Shown: one piece after another, positions 1-6,786 of the stretch
Layout: each line of letters starts with the position of its first letter
Numbering within the stretch: position 1 is the first letter of the stretch
Assembly: GCA_948801035.1 (NCBI GenBank)
Contig: CAQHJP010000008.1
Span: forward strand, 1 to 9,571
Reading direction: 5' to 3'
Length of the DNA: 9,571 bases
Origin: an uncultured Bacilli bacterium
Lineage (GTDB): Bacteria > Bacillota_I > Bacilli_A > RF39 > UBA660
The notes under the pieces: model-generated
What the model was told of the DNA's origin: nothing
Seen by the model: the letters and a program-made list of their open reading frames with translations, nothing else
Database searches by the model: none
Made by a program: the position numbers and the translations under genes

Positions 1-1147
1 AAGCATCACCACTTCTAGTTCTAAAAGGTTTACCATCAGAACCATTTACAGTGCCATAACCCAAATGTTTAAGATTAATATCAAAGTTATCAAATGCAAG
101 TCTTGATGCCCTAAAAACTTGTTCAAAATGAAGAGACTGTCTTAAATCAGTAATATATAAAATATAATTTGGTTTATACTTTAATCTACTATAAATAGTT
201 GCTAAATCAGTTGTTCCATATAGATAAGCACCATTACTCTTTTTAAATATAAGCGGTGGAAATTCTTTAGTATCATTTATATCTTTTACATCAATTACTA
301 AAGCTCCCTCACTTTCTTTAAGTAAATTTTTTTCTTTTAATATTTTTGTTAAATCATCTATATAAGGATACGCATCTGACTCACCCTGCCATAAATCAAA
401 AGAAACAGATAAATAATCATATAATCTTTTAACATCTTTTATAGATACTTCACATATTTTTTTCCATATTTTTTGATACTCTAAATTTCCCTCTTGTAAT
501 TTTTTTGTAATTAGTGCGCACTCTTTAAGTACATTATCATCATTTTTACAAAGATTACTCATTTTTGGATAAATATGATCTAAATACTCTATTGTTATAT
601 CATCTAGTGACATATTATCTTTTAAAAAACCATATATAACCTCACCAATTTGCAGTCCGTAATCACCTAAATGAGTATCAGCTATAGTATTGCAACCTTT
701 AAAATTTAATATTCTTTTTATTGACTCACCTATTATTGCTGTTCTTAAATGTCCAACATGTAAAGGTTTTGCTATATTAGCTCCACCATAATCTAAAATA
801 TAAGTCAAGTTTAAACATTTTTTTATATTAAAATCATCATTCATAATCATTTTATTAAGTGCACTATTTATAAATAAATCACTTAATTTTATATTAATAA
901 ATCCTGGACTTACAAAATCTACTTTATCAAAATATTCAGAAAAATTATCTATACTATTTATTTTTAAAACTACATCAGATGCAATTTCTATAGGACTTTT
1001 TTTATATATTTTACTTAATCTAAATGAATCATCACATTGATAATCACATAAATCTAATCTATTAGATTTTTTTACTTTTATGCTTTCTTTATATCCTGCT
1101 TCATTAAAAGATTTTTCTATAATTTTTACTATTTCATCTAAAATCAT
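1..1147 (-). CDS. argS: Arginine--tRNA ligase (ArgRS), 3' end missing at window edge
   Basis: This class I aminoacyl-tRNA synthetase charges tRNA-Arg with arginine in the cytoplasm. The frame stays open from the ATG at 1147 to the left edge, giving 382 residues of a protein usually about 550-570 long. Residues 1 to about 85 fit the ArgRS N-terminal tRNA-binding domain. The class I signature appears as HVGH at 130-133, inside DYGGANIAKPLHVGHLRTA. The visible sequence ends in GKPFRTRSGD (about 372-381), the ArgRS counterpart of the KMSKS region. The rest of the catalytic core and the C-terminal DALR anticodon-binding domain lie outside the window, so an intact 3' end cannot be confirmed. The start overlaps the stop of the DUF1934 gene as ATGA. 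A GGAGAT ribosome site sits at 1154-1159, about 7 nt before the ATG. It is co-transcribed with the upstream gene, an order also found in Bacillus (ywiB-argS). Confidence 0.95.
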   Translation of the reverse strand, partial: MILDEIVKIIEKSFNEAGYKESIKVKKSNRLDLCDYQCDDSFRLSKIYKKSPIEIASDVVLKINSIDNFSEYFDKVDFVSPGFINIKLSDLFINSALNKMIMNDDFNIKKCLNLTYILDYGGANIAKPLHVGHLRTAIIGESIKRILNFKGCNTIADTHLGDYGLQIGEVIYGFLKDNMSLDDITIEYLDHIYPKMSNLCKNDDNVLKECALITKKLQEGNLEYQKIWKKICEVSIKDVKRLYDYLSVSFDLWQGESDAYPYIDDLTKILKEKNLLKESEGALVIDVKDINDTKEFPPLIFKKSNGAYLYGTTDLATIYSRLKYKPNYILYITDLRQSLHFEQVFRASRLAFDNFDINLKHLGYGTVNGSDGKPFRTRSGDA

Positions 1148-1470
1148 TTTTTAATCTCCAATCTATATAAAAAATCTGTTTCTAATTTATATTTTATTTC
1201 TATTTTAAATTCATCTTTTATAGTATAGTAAGTGTATATAGGAATAAGTAAACCTTCTGGTTTTATTTCTAAGTTTGTATACGTCTCATTTACAAAATCA
1301 AATTTTAATGTATAATTATTATTTTCTCTTATAAGTTTAATATTATCATCCAAAACTAAAGTAACTAATACCCCATCTTCTTTATAAGTAATAATATTGT
1401 CATTATATGATATATCAAAATATTTACTATAATTTAAATCTTGACTTTCAAAAGTTATTAATGCTTTCAT
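1144..1470 (-). CDS. DUF1934 / YwiB-like small beta-barrel protein
   Basis: This 108-residue cytoplasmic protein has no signal peptide or membrane segment. It consists almost entirely of alternating hydrophobic/polar strands: an N-terminal ITFES strand, then ITYKEDGVLVTLVLDD, IKLIRENN, a central GLLIPIYTYYTI and a closing IEIKYKLE...YRLEIKK. That order (unfolded-looking N-strand, 'I(K/R)LIR', a Gly-Leu-x-x-P-x-Y-T segment, then an 'IEIxYxLE' strand) is what I know of the DUF1934 (YwiB) beta-barrel family. In Bacillus that gene lies immediately before argS, as here. The molecular function of the family is not established. The start at 1470 has no recognisable Shine-Dalgarno, and a promoter -10 box ends only 7 nt upstream, so it may be translated from a leaderless mRNA. 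Family assignment is from pattern and context rather than a search. Confidence 0.75.
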   Translation of the reverse strand: MKALITFESQDLNYSKYFDISYNDNIITYKEDGVLVTLVLDDNIKLIRENNNYTLKFDFVNETYTNLEIKPEGLLIPIYTYYTIKDEFKIEIKYKLETDFLYRLEIKK

Positions 1471-1477
1471 AAATGTA

Positions 1478-1486
1478 ATTATAACA
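1478..1486 (-). promoter_or_regulatory. Extended -10 promoter for DUF1934-argS
   Basis: On the minus strand the sequence reads TG-T-TATAAT (TG at 1486-1485, TATAAT at 1483-1478), a perfect extended -10 element. No good -35 is present at 16-18 nt spacing (only TGCATT-like sequence), which extended -10 promoters tolerate. The usual spacing puts transcription start at about 1471, one base before the ATG at 1470. The transcript would then have essentially no 5' leader. Confidence 0.7.
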
Positions 1487-1543
1487 TAGATTTATACAAA
1501 ATGCACTTATATTTTTTTTATATTTACTAATAATAATATTATC

Positions 1544-1549
1544 GGTGAT
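1544..1549 (+). promoter_or_regulatory. Ribosome binding site of the PBP1A gene
   Basis: GGTGAT matches the 3' part of the extended Shine-Dalgarno (AAGGAGGTGATC). It stands 3 nt before the ATG at 1553, a normal position for pairing with this part of the anti-SD. It favours 1553 over the in-frame ATG at 1559. I see no convincing sigma-A promoter for this gene in the 82-bp AT-rich gap (1471-1552). Confidence 0.6.
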
Positions 1550-1552
1550 ATT

Positions 1553-3499
1553 ATGAAGATGAAAAATATAAAAAAAGCTTTAATAGTATTTTCTATTATA
1601 TTAACTACTTTATTTACTATTTATTTTAGTATTTATTTATATGCATGGATAAATCCAAAACTAGCTATAAATAGTGCTAAAAGTTATTATTTTTATGATT
1701 CTAACTCAAATCTAATATCGGGTACTGATGAATGGATTAAATATGAAAATATTAATAAAAATTTAATTAATGCAACAATTGCTATTGAAGATAGACATTT
1801 TTTTAATCATCAAGGATTTGATTATTTAAGAATTATTAAAGCTTTTATGAATAATCTAAAGGCTGGTTCTATTGGTGAGGGAGCTTCTACTATAACACAA
1901 CAATATGCTAAAAACTTATATTTAGATTTTGATAAAACTTTAAAAAGAAAATTAAATGAAGCTTGGTTAACAGTAAGGCTTGAAGTCCACTATTCTAAAG
2001 AAGATATATTAGAAGGATATTTAAACACTATAAATTATGGTGGAATATTTGGAATTGAAAATGCATCAAAATACTACTTTGGTAAAAGTGCTAGTGAACT
2101 AAGTATTGCAGAAGCTGCAATGCTTGCCGGTATTCCAAATAGACCTAGTGAATATTCACCCTTTGTATCTTTAGAAAATGCTAAAAAAAGACAGCTTACT
2201 GTCTTAGAAGCAATGAAACGAGATAATTATATAACTGATACTGAAGCAAATGATGCATATAATACAACTCTTATTTTTAATGACAGTAAAAACGATACAC
2301 TACCATCAGTTAAATATTTTTTAGATGCTACAATAAATGAATTAAATAGTATAAAACAAGTGCCTAAATCTTTAATAGAAACAGGCGGTATTAAAATTTA
2401 TACAACCCTTGATTTAAAAGCTCAAGAAGCTATAGAAAGTACTATAAAAGAAAATATTGATAGTGATATTCAAGTAGCATCAGTAATTACTAAGCCAACA
2501 GGTGAAGTACTTGGTATGGTAGGAGGTGTTGATTATGCAAAAAGCCAGTACAATAGAGCAATGTATGCAAATAGAAGTGTTGGTTCTACTATAAAACCTT
2601 TCTTATATTATTCAGCTTTGGAAAATAATTTTACTCCATCTACAACATTTACAAGCGAAAAAACAACATTTGTTTTCTCAGAAGATAAAACTTATAGTCC
2701 AACTAACTTTGGTAATACTTATCCTAATAAAGATATTTCACTTGCTGCAGCTCTTGCTTATTCTGACAATATATTTGCCGTTAAAACACATCTTTTTTTA
2801 GGAAGTGATAATTTAGTTGATATTATGAAAAGAGTTGGTGTAGAGTCTAACTTAAGTAGTATACCATCTCTTGCTTTAGGAAGTGAGGCAATAAGTTTGA
2901 TGGATATGATGAAGTCATATTCTGTACTTGCTAATGAAGGCGTTAAATCTGAACCATTTTTTATATCTAAAATTGAAGATATAAGTGGTAACATTTTATA
3001 TAAACATGAACAAACAGATGATATCGTTTTAAATAAAAGTTTAACATATATTTTAAATGAACTACTTGCTAATTCAACAAATCCTAAATTTATTGATTAT
3101 ACTTACCCTACTAGTTATGGTATATCACATAAACTTAACCATAAACTTGCTATTAAAACTGGAACTACTGATTTTGATCATTTAGTATTTGGTTATAATA
3201 AAGATGTAGTTCTTGGCATTTGGTCAGGATATGATGATAATAGATTTATAACTAGTACAGATACATCTTTAAATAAAAATATGTGGGCAGAAATAATAGA
3301 AAAATACTTATCTGATAAACCTGATAACTGGTATAAGATGCCATCTAATGTAGTTGGAGTTTTAGTTAATCCTATAACTGGTAAAATAGCTACAGAAAAA
3401 GATAAAAATGCTACTATTTTATACTACATAAAAGGTACTGAACCGTCTGGTGATTATAACTTAGATGATGCAATTCCTACCATTAAAGAAATAGAATAA
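1553..3499 (+). CDS. Bifunctional class A penicillin-binding protein (PBP1A-type transglycosylase/transpeptidase)
   Basis: This 648-residue membrane-anchored enzyme polymerises lipid II into glycan strands and cross-links the stem peptides outside the membrane. After a short basic N-terminus, residues about 9-32 form one membrane anchor. The GT51 transglycosylase domain (about 60-240) has the expected motifs: EDRHFFNHQG with catalytic Glu79, GEGASTITQQ (108-117), RKLNEAW (132-138), and EGYLNTINYG (154-163). The transpeptidase domain (about 280-590) has STIK with the acylated Ser345 and Lys348, SDN at 404-406, and KTGTT from Lys535. The C-terminal tail (about 598-648) carries VLVNPITGK and a GTEPSG segment of the kind seen after class A PBP domains. 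All catalytic residues are present and the length is normal for a compact PBP1A (pbpA/ponA type). The downstream membrane-protein gene starts 59 bp later with its own promoter, and no terminator lies between them, so read-through is likely. Confidence 0.95.
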   Translation: MKMKNIKKALIVFSIILTTLFTIYFSIYLYAWINPKLAINSAKSYYFYDSNSNLISGTDEWIKYENINKNLINATIAIEDRHFFNHQGFDYLRIIKAFMNNLKAGSIGEGASTITQQYAKNLYLDFDKTLKRKLNEAWLTVRLEVHYSKEDILEGYLNTINYGGIFGIENASKYYFGKSASELSIAEAAMLAGIPNRPSEYSPFVSLENAKKRQLTVLEAMKRDNYITDTEANDAYNTTLIFNDSKNDTLPSVKYFLDATINELNSIKQVPKSLIETGGIKIYTTLDLKAQEAIESTIKENIDSDIQVASVITKPTGEVLGMVGGVDYAKSQYNRAMYANRSVGSTIKPFLYYSALENNFTPSTTFTSEKTTFVFSEDKTYSPTNFGNTYPNKDISLAAALAYSDNIFAVKTHLFLGSDNLVDIMKRVGVESNLSSIPSLALGSEAISLMDMMKSYSVLANEGVKSEPFFISKIEDISGNILYKHEQTDDIVLNKSLTYILNELLANSTNPKFIDYTYPTSYGISHKLNHKLAIKTGTTDFDHLVFGYNKDVVLGIWSGYDDNRFITSTDTSLNKNMWAEIIEKYLSDKPDNWYKMPSNVVGVLVNPITGKIATEKDKNATILYYIKGTEPSGDYNLDDAIPTIKEIE

Positions 3500-3500
3500 T

Positions 3501-3529
3501 TTGATTAAAATCAATATTCATGATATAAT
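3501..3529 (+). promoter_or_regulatory. Strong sigma-A-type promoter of the 379-residue membrane protein gene
   Basis: A -35 box TTGATT (3501-3506), a 17-nt spacer and a -10 box TATAAT (3524-3529) preceded by TGA form an extended -10. This is the best promoter in the window. It starts 2 bp after the PBP stop codon. Predicted transcription start is about 3536, giving a leader of about 23 nt. The ATG at 3535 therefore lies at or before the start of the message. Confidence 0.8.
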
Positions 3530-3542
3530 CTTTTATGAGAAT

Positions 3543-3553
3543 AAGGAAGAGGT
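3543..3553 (+). promoter_or_regulatory. Ribosome binding site that sets the start at 3559
   Basis: AAGGAAGAGGT is a purine-rich Shine-Dalgarno tract ending about 6 nt before the ATG at 3559. It lies inside the reading frame if translation began at the upstream in-frame ATG (3535), so 3559 is the supported start. Confidence 0.8.
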
Positions 3554-3558
3554 ATTTT

Positions 3559-4698
3559 ATGAATGATGAAAACAAAAATGAACCTGTAAAATTAAAATAT
3601 GTAAATCCACTTACTTTAGAAGAAATTGGAGAAAAAGAAGTTATAACAAGTGATTCAGATAATATAGAAAATACAGATAATAATTTAAATGATACAAATA
3701 ATATAGATAATTTAGAAAATACAACTAATGTAGAAAATGATATATACAATAAAGAAAATATAGTTGATGAGGCTGTAACAACTATTTCAATAAATAAAAA
3801 TAATAAAAAAATAAAACTAGTTGCTATAATTGTTATATTAATTATTCTGCTTATTATTCTTGCATCAGCAATGATTGCACCTAAATTATTAAAAAAAGAT
3901 GTTGAAAATAATCCACAACCTGAGGAACCTAAAGATACTACAGTAAGTAAAATAGAAATTAATGATATTATTTCAAACATTCAAAGTAGTATTCCATATA
4001 AAACACTACAAAGAGATTATACAGTCAATGTTGAAAATACAAATGATACTATTAAATTTACTTTAACTACTGGTAGTATGATTAAAGAAATCTTATTTAA
4101 TATAAATGATAAAGTTATAGAAACTACTATACCAAAACTTGAAAATAATGATAATTTATTAGCATTTTATTCAGTGATGGATAGTATTGGTAGATTTTAT
4201 TCACATGATGTAAATGAAGTTTATAATTACTTAGAATTAGTAAAAAATAATTTTAATTTCGAAAATACAAATATAACTACAATGGAAACAGATAAAGACT
4301 ATATTATTAGATTTAATATAGAAGATAATATAGATACCAAAAGTATGAATGATACATATTTTACTCTAACAGACTTAAATAATAATAAAAATTTAATATT
4401 AACTAATACCTCAGATTTAAAAAAAGGTGATTTAGTATTATTTACAAATAGCGATTTAACATACACTGTTTTACTTGGAGAAAGAAATAACCTAACAAGT
4501 AGAACATATAATTCTATACTTAGTGTAATTGAATTATTATTTCCAGAAGAAATAAATGATTTTAAATCTAAATTTCCAAATTTATCTAGTATAGCATTTG
4601 ATAAATATAGAATTACTTTAGATCCTAAATTAGATCCAAGTATTTATCCTGAATATAGAGAAGATTATAAATTTATACTTATTGAAATGACAAAATAA
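3559..4698 (+). CDS. Uncharacterised single-pass membrane protein with Asn/Asp-rich cytoplasmic tail
   Basis: I do not recognise this 379-residue protein. Residues 1-28 contain a possible conserved motif (KLKYVNPLTLEEI). Residues about 30-70 are low-complexity, rich in Asn, Asp, Glu and Thr, and probably disordered. A basic patch (NKNNKKIK) precedes one strong transmembrane segment at about 87-107. The order basic patch, membrane helix, large C-terminal part suggests type II (N-in) topology, with about 270 residues outside. A PQPEEPKD linker follows the membrane, then a mixed alpha/beta region without cysteines, repeats or a known catalytic motif. It ends with PEYREDYKFILIEMTK. It lies 59 bp after the PBP1A gene and before a terminator, so a cell-envelope role is plausible; that is inference from position only. 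The start is fixed by promoter and ribosome site, excluding an 8-residue extension. Confidence 0.85.
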   Translation: MNDENKNEPVKLKYVNPLTLEEIGEKEVITSDSDNIENTDNNLNDTNNIDNLENTTNVENDIYNKENIVDEAVTTISINKNNKKIKLVAIIVILIILLIILASAMIAPKLLKKDVENNPQPEEPKDTTVSKIEINDIISNIQSSIPYKTLQRDYTVNVENTNDTIKFTLTTGSMIKEILFNINDKVIETTIPKLENNDNLLAFYSVMDSIGRFYSHDVNEVYNYLELVKNNFNFENTNITTMETDKDYIIRFNIEDNIDTKSMNDTYFTLTDLNNNKNLILTNTSDLKKGDLVLFTNSDLTYTVLLGERNNLTSRTYNSILSVIELLFPEEINDFKSKFPNLSSIAFDKYRITLDPKLDPSIYPEYREDYKFILIEMTK

Positions 4699-4725
4699 AA
4701 GCAATGTGTTAAACATTGCTTTTTT
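4697..4725. terminator. Bidirectional intrinsic terminator
   Basis: The arms AAAAGCAATGT (4697-4707) and ACATTGCTTTT (4713-4723) form a perfect 11-bp stem with a 5-nt loop and a T run to 4725 on the plus strand. On the minus strand the same stem is followed by TTTTATTTTG, so it can also end alaS transcription. It overlaps the stop codon at 4696-4698 and sits 2-3 bp from the alaS stop, between two convergent units. Confidence 0.9.
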
Positions 4726-4726
4726 A

Positions 4727-6460
4727 CTATTCTAATATAGCTTTTATTCTTCTAACGCCAGAACTACTTGCTTCTTCTTTAACTATTTTAAAATGACCTA
4801 ATTCAGATGTATTTTTAACATGCGGCCCTCCACAAAGTTCACTTGATACATCACCAATTTTATATACACTAACAATATCAGGATATTTTTCAATAAACAT
4901 ACACTCTGCCCCCGATTTAATAGCATCTTCTTTCTTCATTTCTAACTTTTCTACTTCTAGTGCATCTTCTATCCATTTATTTACTAGTTTTTCAACCTCT
5001 AATTTTTCCTCATCACTTAATTTATGATCACAAGAAAAATCAAAGCGCATTCTTTCGGTTGTTATATTTGATCCTTTTTGATGAACAGTGTCTGAAACTA
5101 TTTTTTTAAGTGCAGCATTAAGTAAATGTGTTGCTGTATGATATTTAGTTTCAACTTCACTATCTCCAGCTAGCCCGCCTTTAAATTTACCAGCAGATGC
5201 CGTTCTTGAAAGTTCTTGATGTGCTTTAAACATTTCATTAAAACCTTCTACATCTACATTTAAGTTTTTCTCATTTGCAAGTTCTATAGTAAGTTCTATA
5301 GGAAAGCCATACGTATCATATAAGTGAAATGCTGTTGTTTTATCAATATCTTTATCTGATACTTTATTAAATTCTTTCAAACCTTTTTCTAAAGTTCTAT
5401 TAAATTTTATTTTTTCATTTGTAATTACATCTAAAACAACTTGGTAATTATCTTCTAACTCTTTATAATAAGTTTTATATTTATCTAAAATTAAAGTTGC
5501 TATTAAAACTTCCCAGTTTGATTGAATATCTATATTTAATATTTTAGCATGTCTTATAGCTCTTCTAATTAATCTTCTAAGTATATATCCTTGATCAGTG
5601 TTAGATGGTTTTATTGAAGCTGGATCTGCGGCGATAAAAACTGCAGTTCTTAAATGATCAGCTATAATTCTCATGCTTTTTTCATTACCCTTATAATCAA
5701 GATTTGAAATAGATGAAATTAGCGAAATAACATCTTTAAATATACTTGATAAATAATTATCGTCTACACCTTCTAATATAGCAGTTACTCTTTCAACACC
5801 CATTCCTGTATCAACATTTTTCTTAGGTAATTCTGTAATATTTCCAGATGCATCTTTATTATATTGCATAAATACATTATTCCATATTTCAACCCATCTA
5901 GAATCATTTAAATCAAATTCTTCTGGAACATTTTCTCCTCTAAAATAAAATATTTCTGTATCAGGACCACATGGACCAGTTTCTCCTGCTATCCAAAAAT
6001 TATCTAGTGTTGTTTTAGCAATTCTAGAAGGTTTTATCCCAAGACTAACCCATTTATTATAACTAACACTATCAAAATCGATTAAATCATTACCTTTAAA
6101 TACAGTAACAGCAAGTTTATCAACTGGAATGTTTAATACCTTAGTTAAAAAATTAAAACTATATGTAATACTTTCTTCTTTAAAATAATCTCCTAAACTC
6201 CAATTACCTAACATTTCAAAGAATGTATGATGAGTACTATCCCCTACAGAATCCAAATCATTAGTTCTTATACATTTTTGATAATCTACTAACCTTTTAC
6301 CATATGGATGCGCTTCTCCCATTAAATATGGAATAAGTGGTTGCATGCCTGCTGTATTAAATAAAACTGAAGGATCATTTTCTGGTACAACAGGAGAAGA
6401 TGGTATTTGTTTATGATCTAATTTTTTAAAATAATCAATATATAAATCTTTTAAATTCAT
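4727..6460 (-). CDS. alaS: Compact alanine--tRNA ligase (AlaRS) without C-Ala domain
   Basis: This class II synthetase charges tRNA-Ala and can hydrolyse mischarged Ser/Gly-tRNA-Ala. It has 577 residues against about 870-880 in typical bacteria. The catalytic domain spans about 1-250: VPENDPSVLF near residue 25, HHTFFEMLGNWSLGDYFK (77-94, motif 2) and DTGMGVERV (217-225, motif 3). A helical tRNA-recognition region with GYILRRLIRRAIRH (291-304) and LYDTYGFP (380-387) follows. The editing domain starts at HTATH (441-445), and its zinc ligands are completed by Cys543 and His547 in CGGPHV. Two usual parts are missing. The beta-barrel segment that normally precedes the editing domain is replaced by about 16 residues containing KFKGGLAG, and the C-terminal coiled-coil/DHHA1 (C-Ala) domain is absent because the protein ends in RRIKAILE. 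The TAG stop is followed at once by a terminator, so this is a natural end. AAAGGAAG lies 6-13 nt before the start. Confidence 0.95.
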   Translation of the reverse strand: MNLKDLYIDYFKKLDHKQIPSSPVVPENDPSVLFNTAGMQPLIPYLMGEAHPYGKRLVDYQKCIRTNDLDSVGDSTHHTFFEMLGNWSLGDYFKEESITYSFNFLTKVLNIPVDKLAVTVFKGNDLIDFDSVSYNKWVSLGIKPSRIAKTTLDNFWIAGETGPCGPDTEIFYFRGENVPEEFDLNDSRWVEIWNNVFMQYNKDASGNITELPKKNVDTGMGVERVTAILEGVDDNYLSSIFKDVISLISSISNLDYKGNEKSMRIIADHLRTAVFIAADPASIKPSNTDQGYILRRLIRRAIRHAKILNIDIQSNWEVLIATLILDKYKTYYKELEDNYQVVLDVITNEKIKFNRTLEKGLKEFNKVSDKDIDKTTAFHLYDTYGFPIELTIELANEKNLNVDVEGFNEMFKAHQELSRTASAGKFKGGLAGDSEVETKYHTATHLLNAALKKIVSDTVHQKGSNITTERMRFDFSCDHKLSDEEKLEVEKLVNKWIEDALEVEKLEMKKEDAIKSGAECMFIEKYPDIVSVYKIGDVSSELCGGPHVKNTSELGHFKIVKEEASSSGVRRIKAILE

Positions 6461-6786
6461 AGTATACTTCCTTTACTTTTTTCTTTTCTCATATCTATTA
6501 GAGTATTAAATATACAAGCTTGTTCTAAATATAAGTTTAGTGCTTCTTCATTATAATATTTATTTTCATTTTGGTCAATAAAACAAAAACCAATAGAATT
6601 TAGATTCTCATATAAATCCTTTTTATTGTTTAAAATTTTTTGTAATTTTAATTTTATAAATGTAGTATTTTCGTGAAAAAATAAATTATCCATATCAATA
6701 AATGCACTATAATAAATAGAGTTATTATTTAAAAAATGTAAATTATTTTTAATAAATGTGTCTAATAAATATTCTTCATAACTCAT
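6457..6786 (-). CDS. Hypothetical protein, 109 residues, between kinase and alaS
   Basis: I do not recognise this small protein. It overlaps the upstream kinase gene and the downstream alaS by ATGA junctions, so it is translationally linked to both and is likely real. It has no signal peptide or membrane helix. The N-terminal part (1-60) is rich in aromatic residues and Asn, with an SAFIDMDNLFFHENTTF stretch. The C-terminal half looks helical (about 80-105, EEALNLYLEQACIFNTLIDM) and ends in a basic RKEKSKGSIL tail. Two cysteines are not in a metal-binding pattern. A GGTGAT site lies about 7 nt before the ATG. Position suggests use in the same conditions as alaS, but no function can be inferred. 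Confidence 0.75.
   Translation of the reverse strand: MSYEEYLLDTFIKNNLHFLNNNSIYYSAFIDMDNLFFHENTTFIKLKLQKILNNKKDLYENLNSIGFCFIDQNENKYYNEEALNLYLEQACIFNTLIDMRKEKSKGSIL

Noticed and set aside
1487..1543. Promoter for the PBP gene in the divergent gap
   Set aside because: Several TATATT/TAATAT-like boxes exist, but none has a -35 at proper spacing, and in such AT-rich DNA they are expected by chance.
2758..2994. 78-codon minus-strand frame inside the PBP gene
   Set aside because: It lies fully antisense to the transpeptidase domain, has no ribosome site or promoter, and shows no family likeness; a shadow of the real gene.
3501..3514. Inverted repeat TTGATT-AA-AATCAA over the -35 box, a possible operator
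   Set aside because: The arms are only 6 bp in very AT-rich sequence and partly follow from the -35 box itself; no regulator gene is nearby to support an operator.
3535..3558. Upstream ATG extending the membrane protein by 8 residues (MRIRKRYF)
   Set aside because: It sits at or before the predicted transcription start, and the Shine-Dalgarno is downstream of it. The ATG at 3559 has correct spacing.
3483..3980. 165-codon minus-strand frame that looks like a hydrophobic membrane protein
   Set aside because: It is antisense to the start of the 379-residue gene. The hydrophobicity comes from reading AAT/GAT/AAA-rich codons backwards as Ile/Phe/Leu. It also covers the strong plus-strand promoter.
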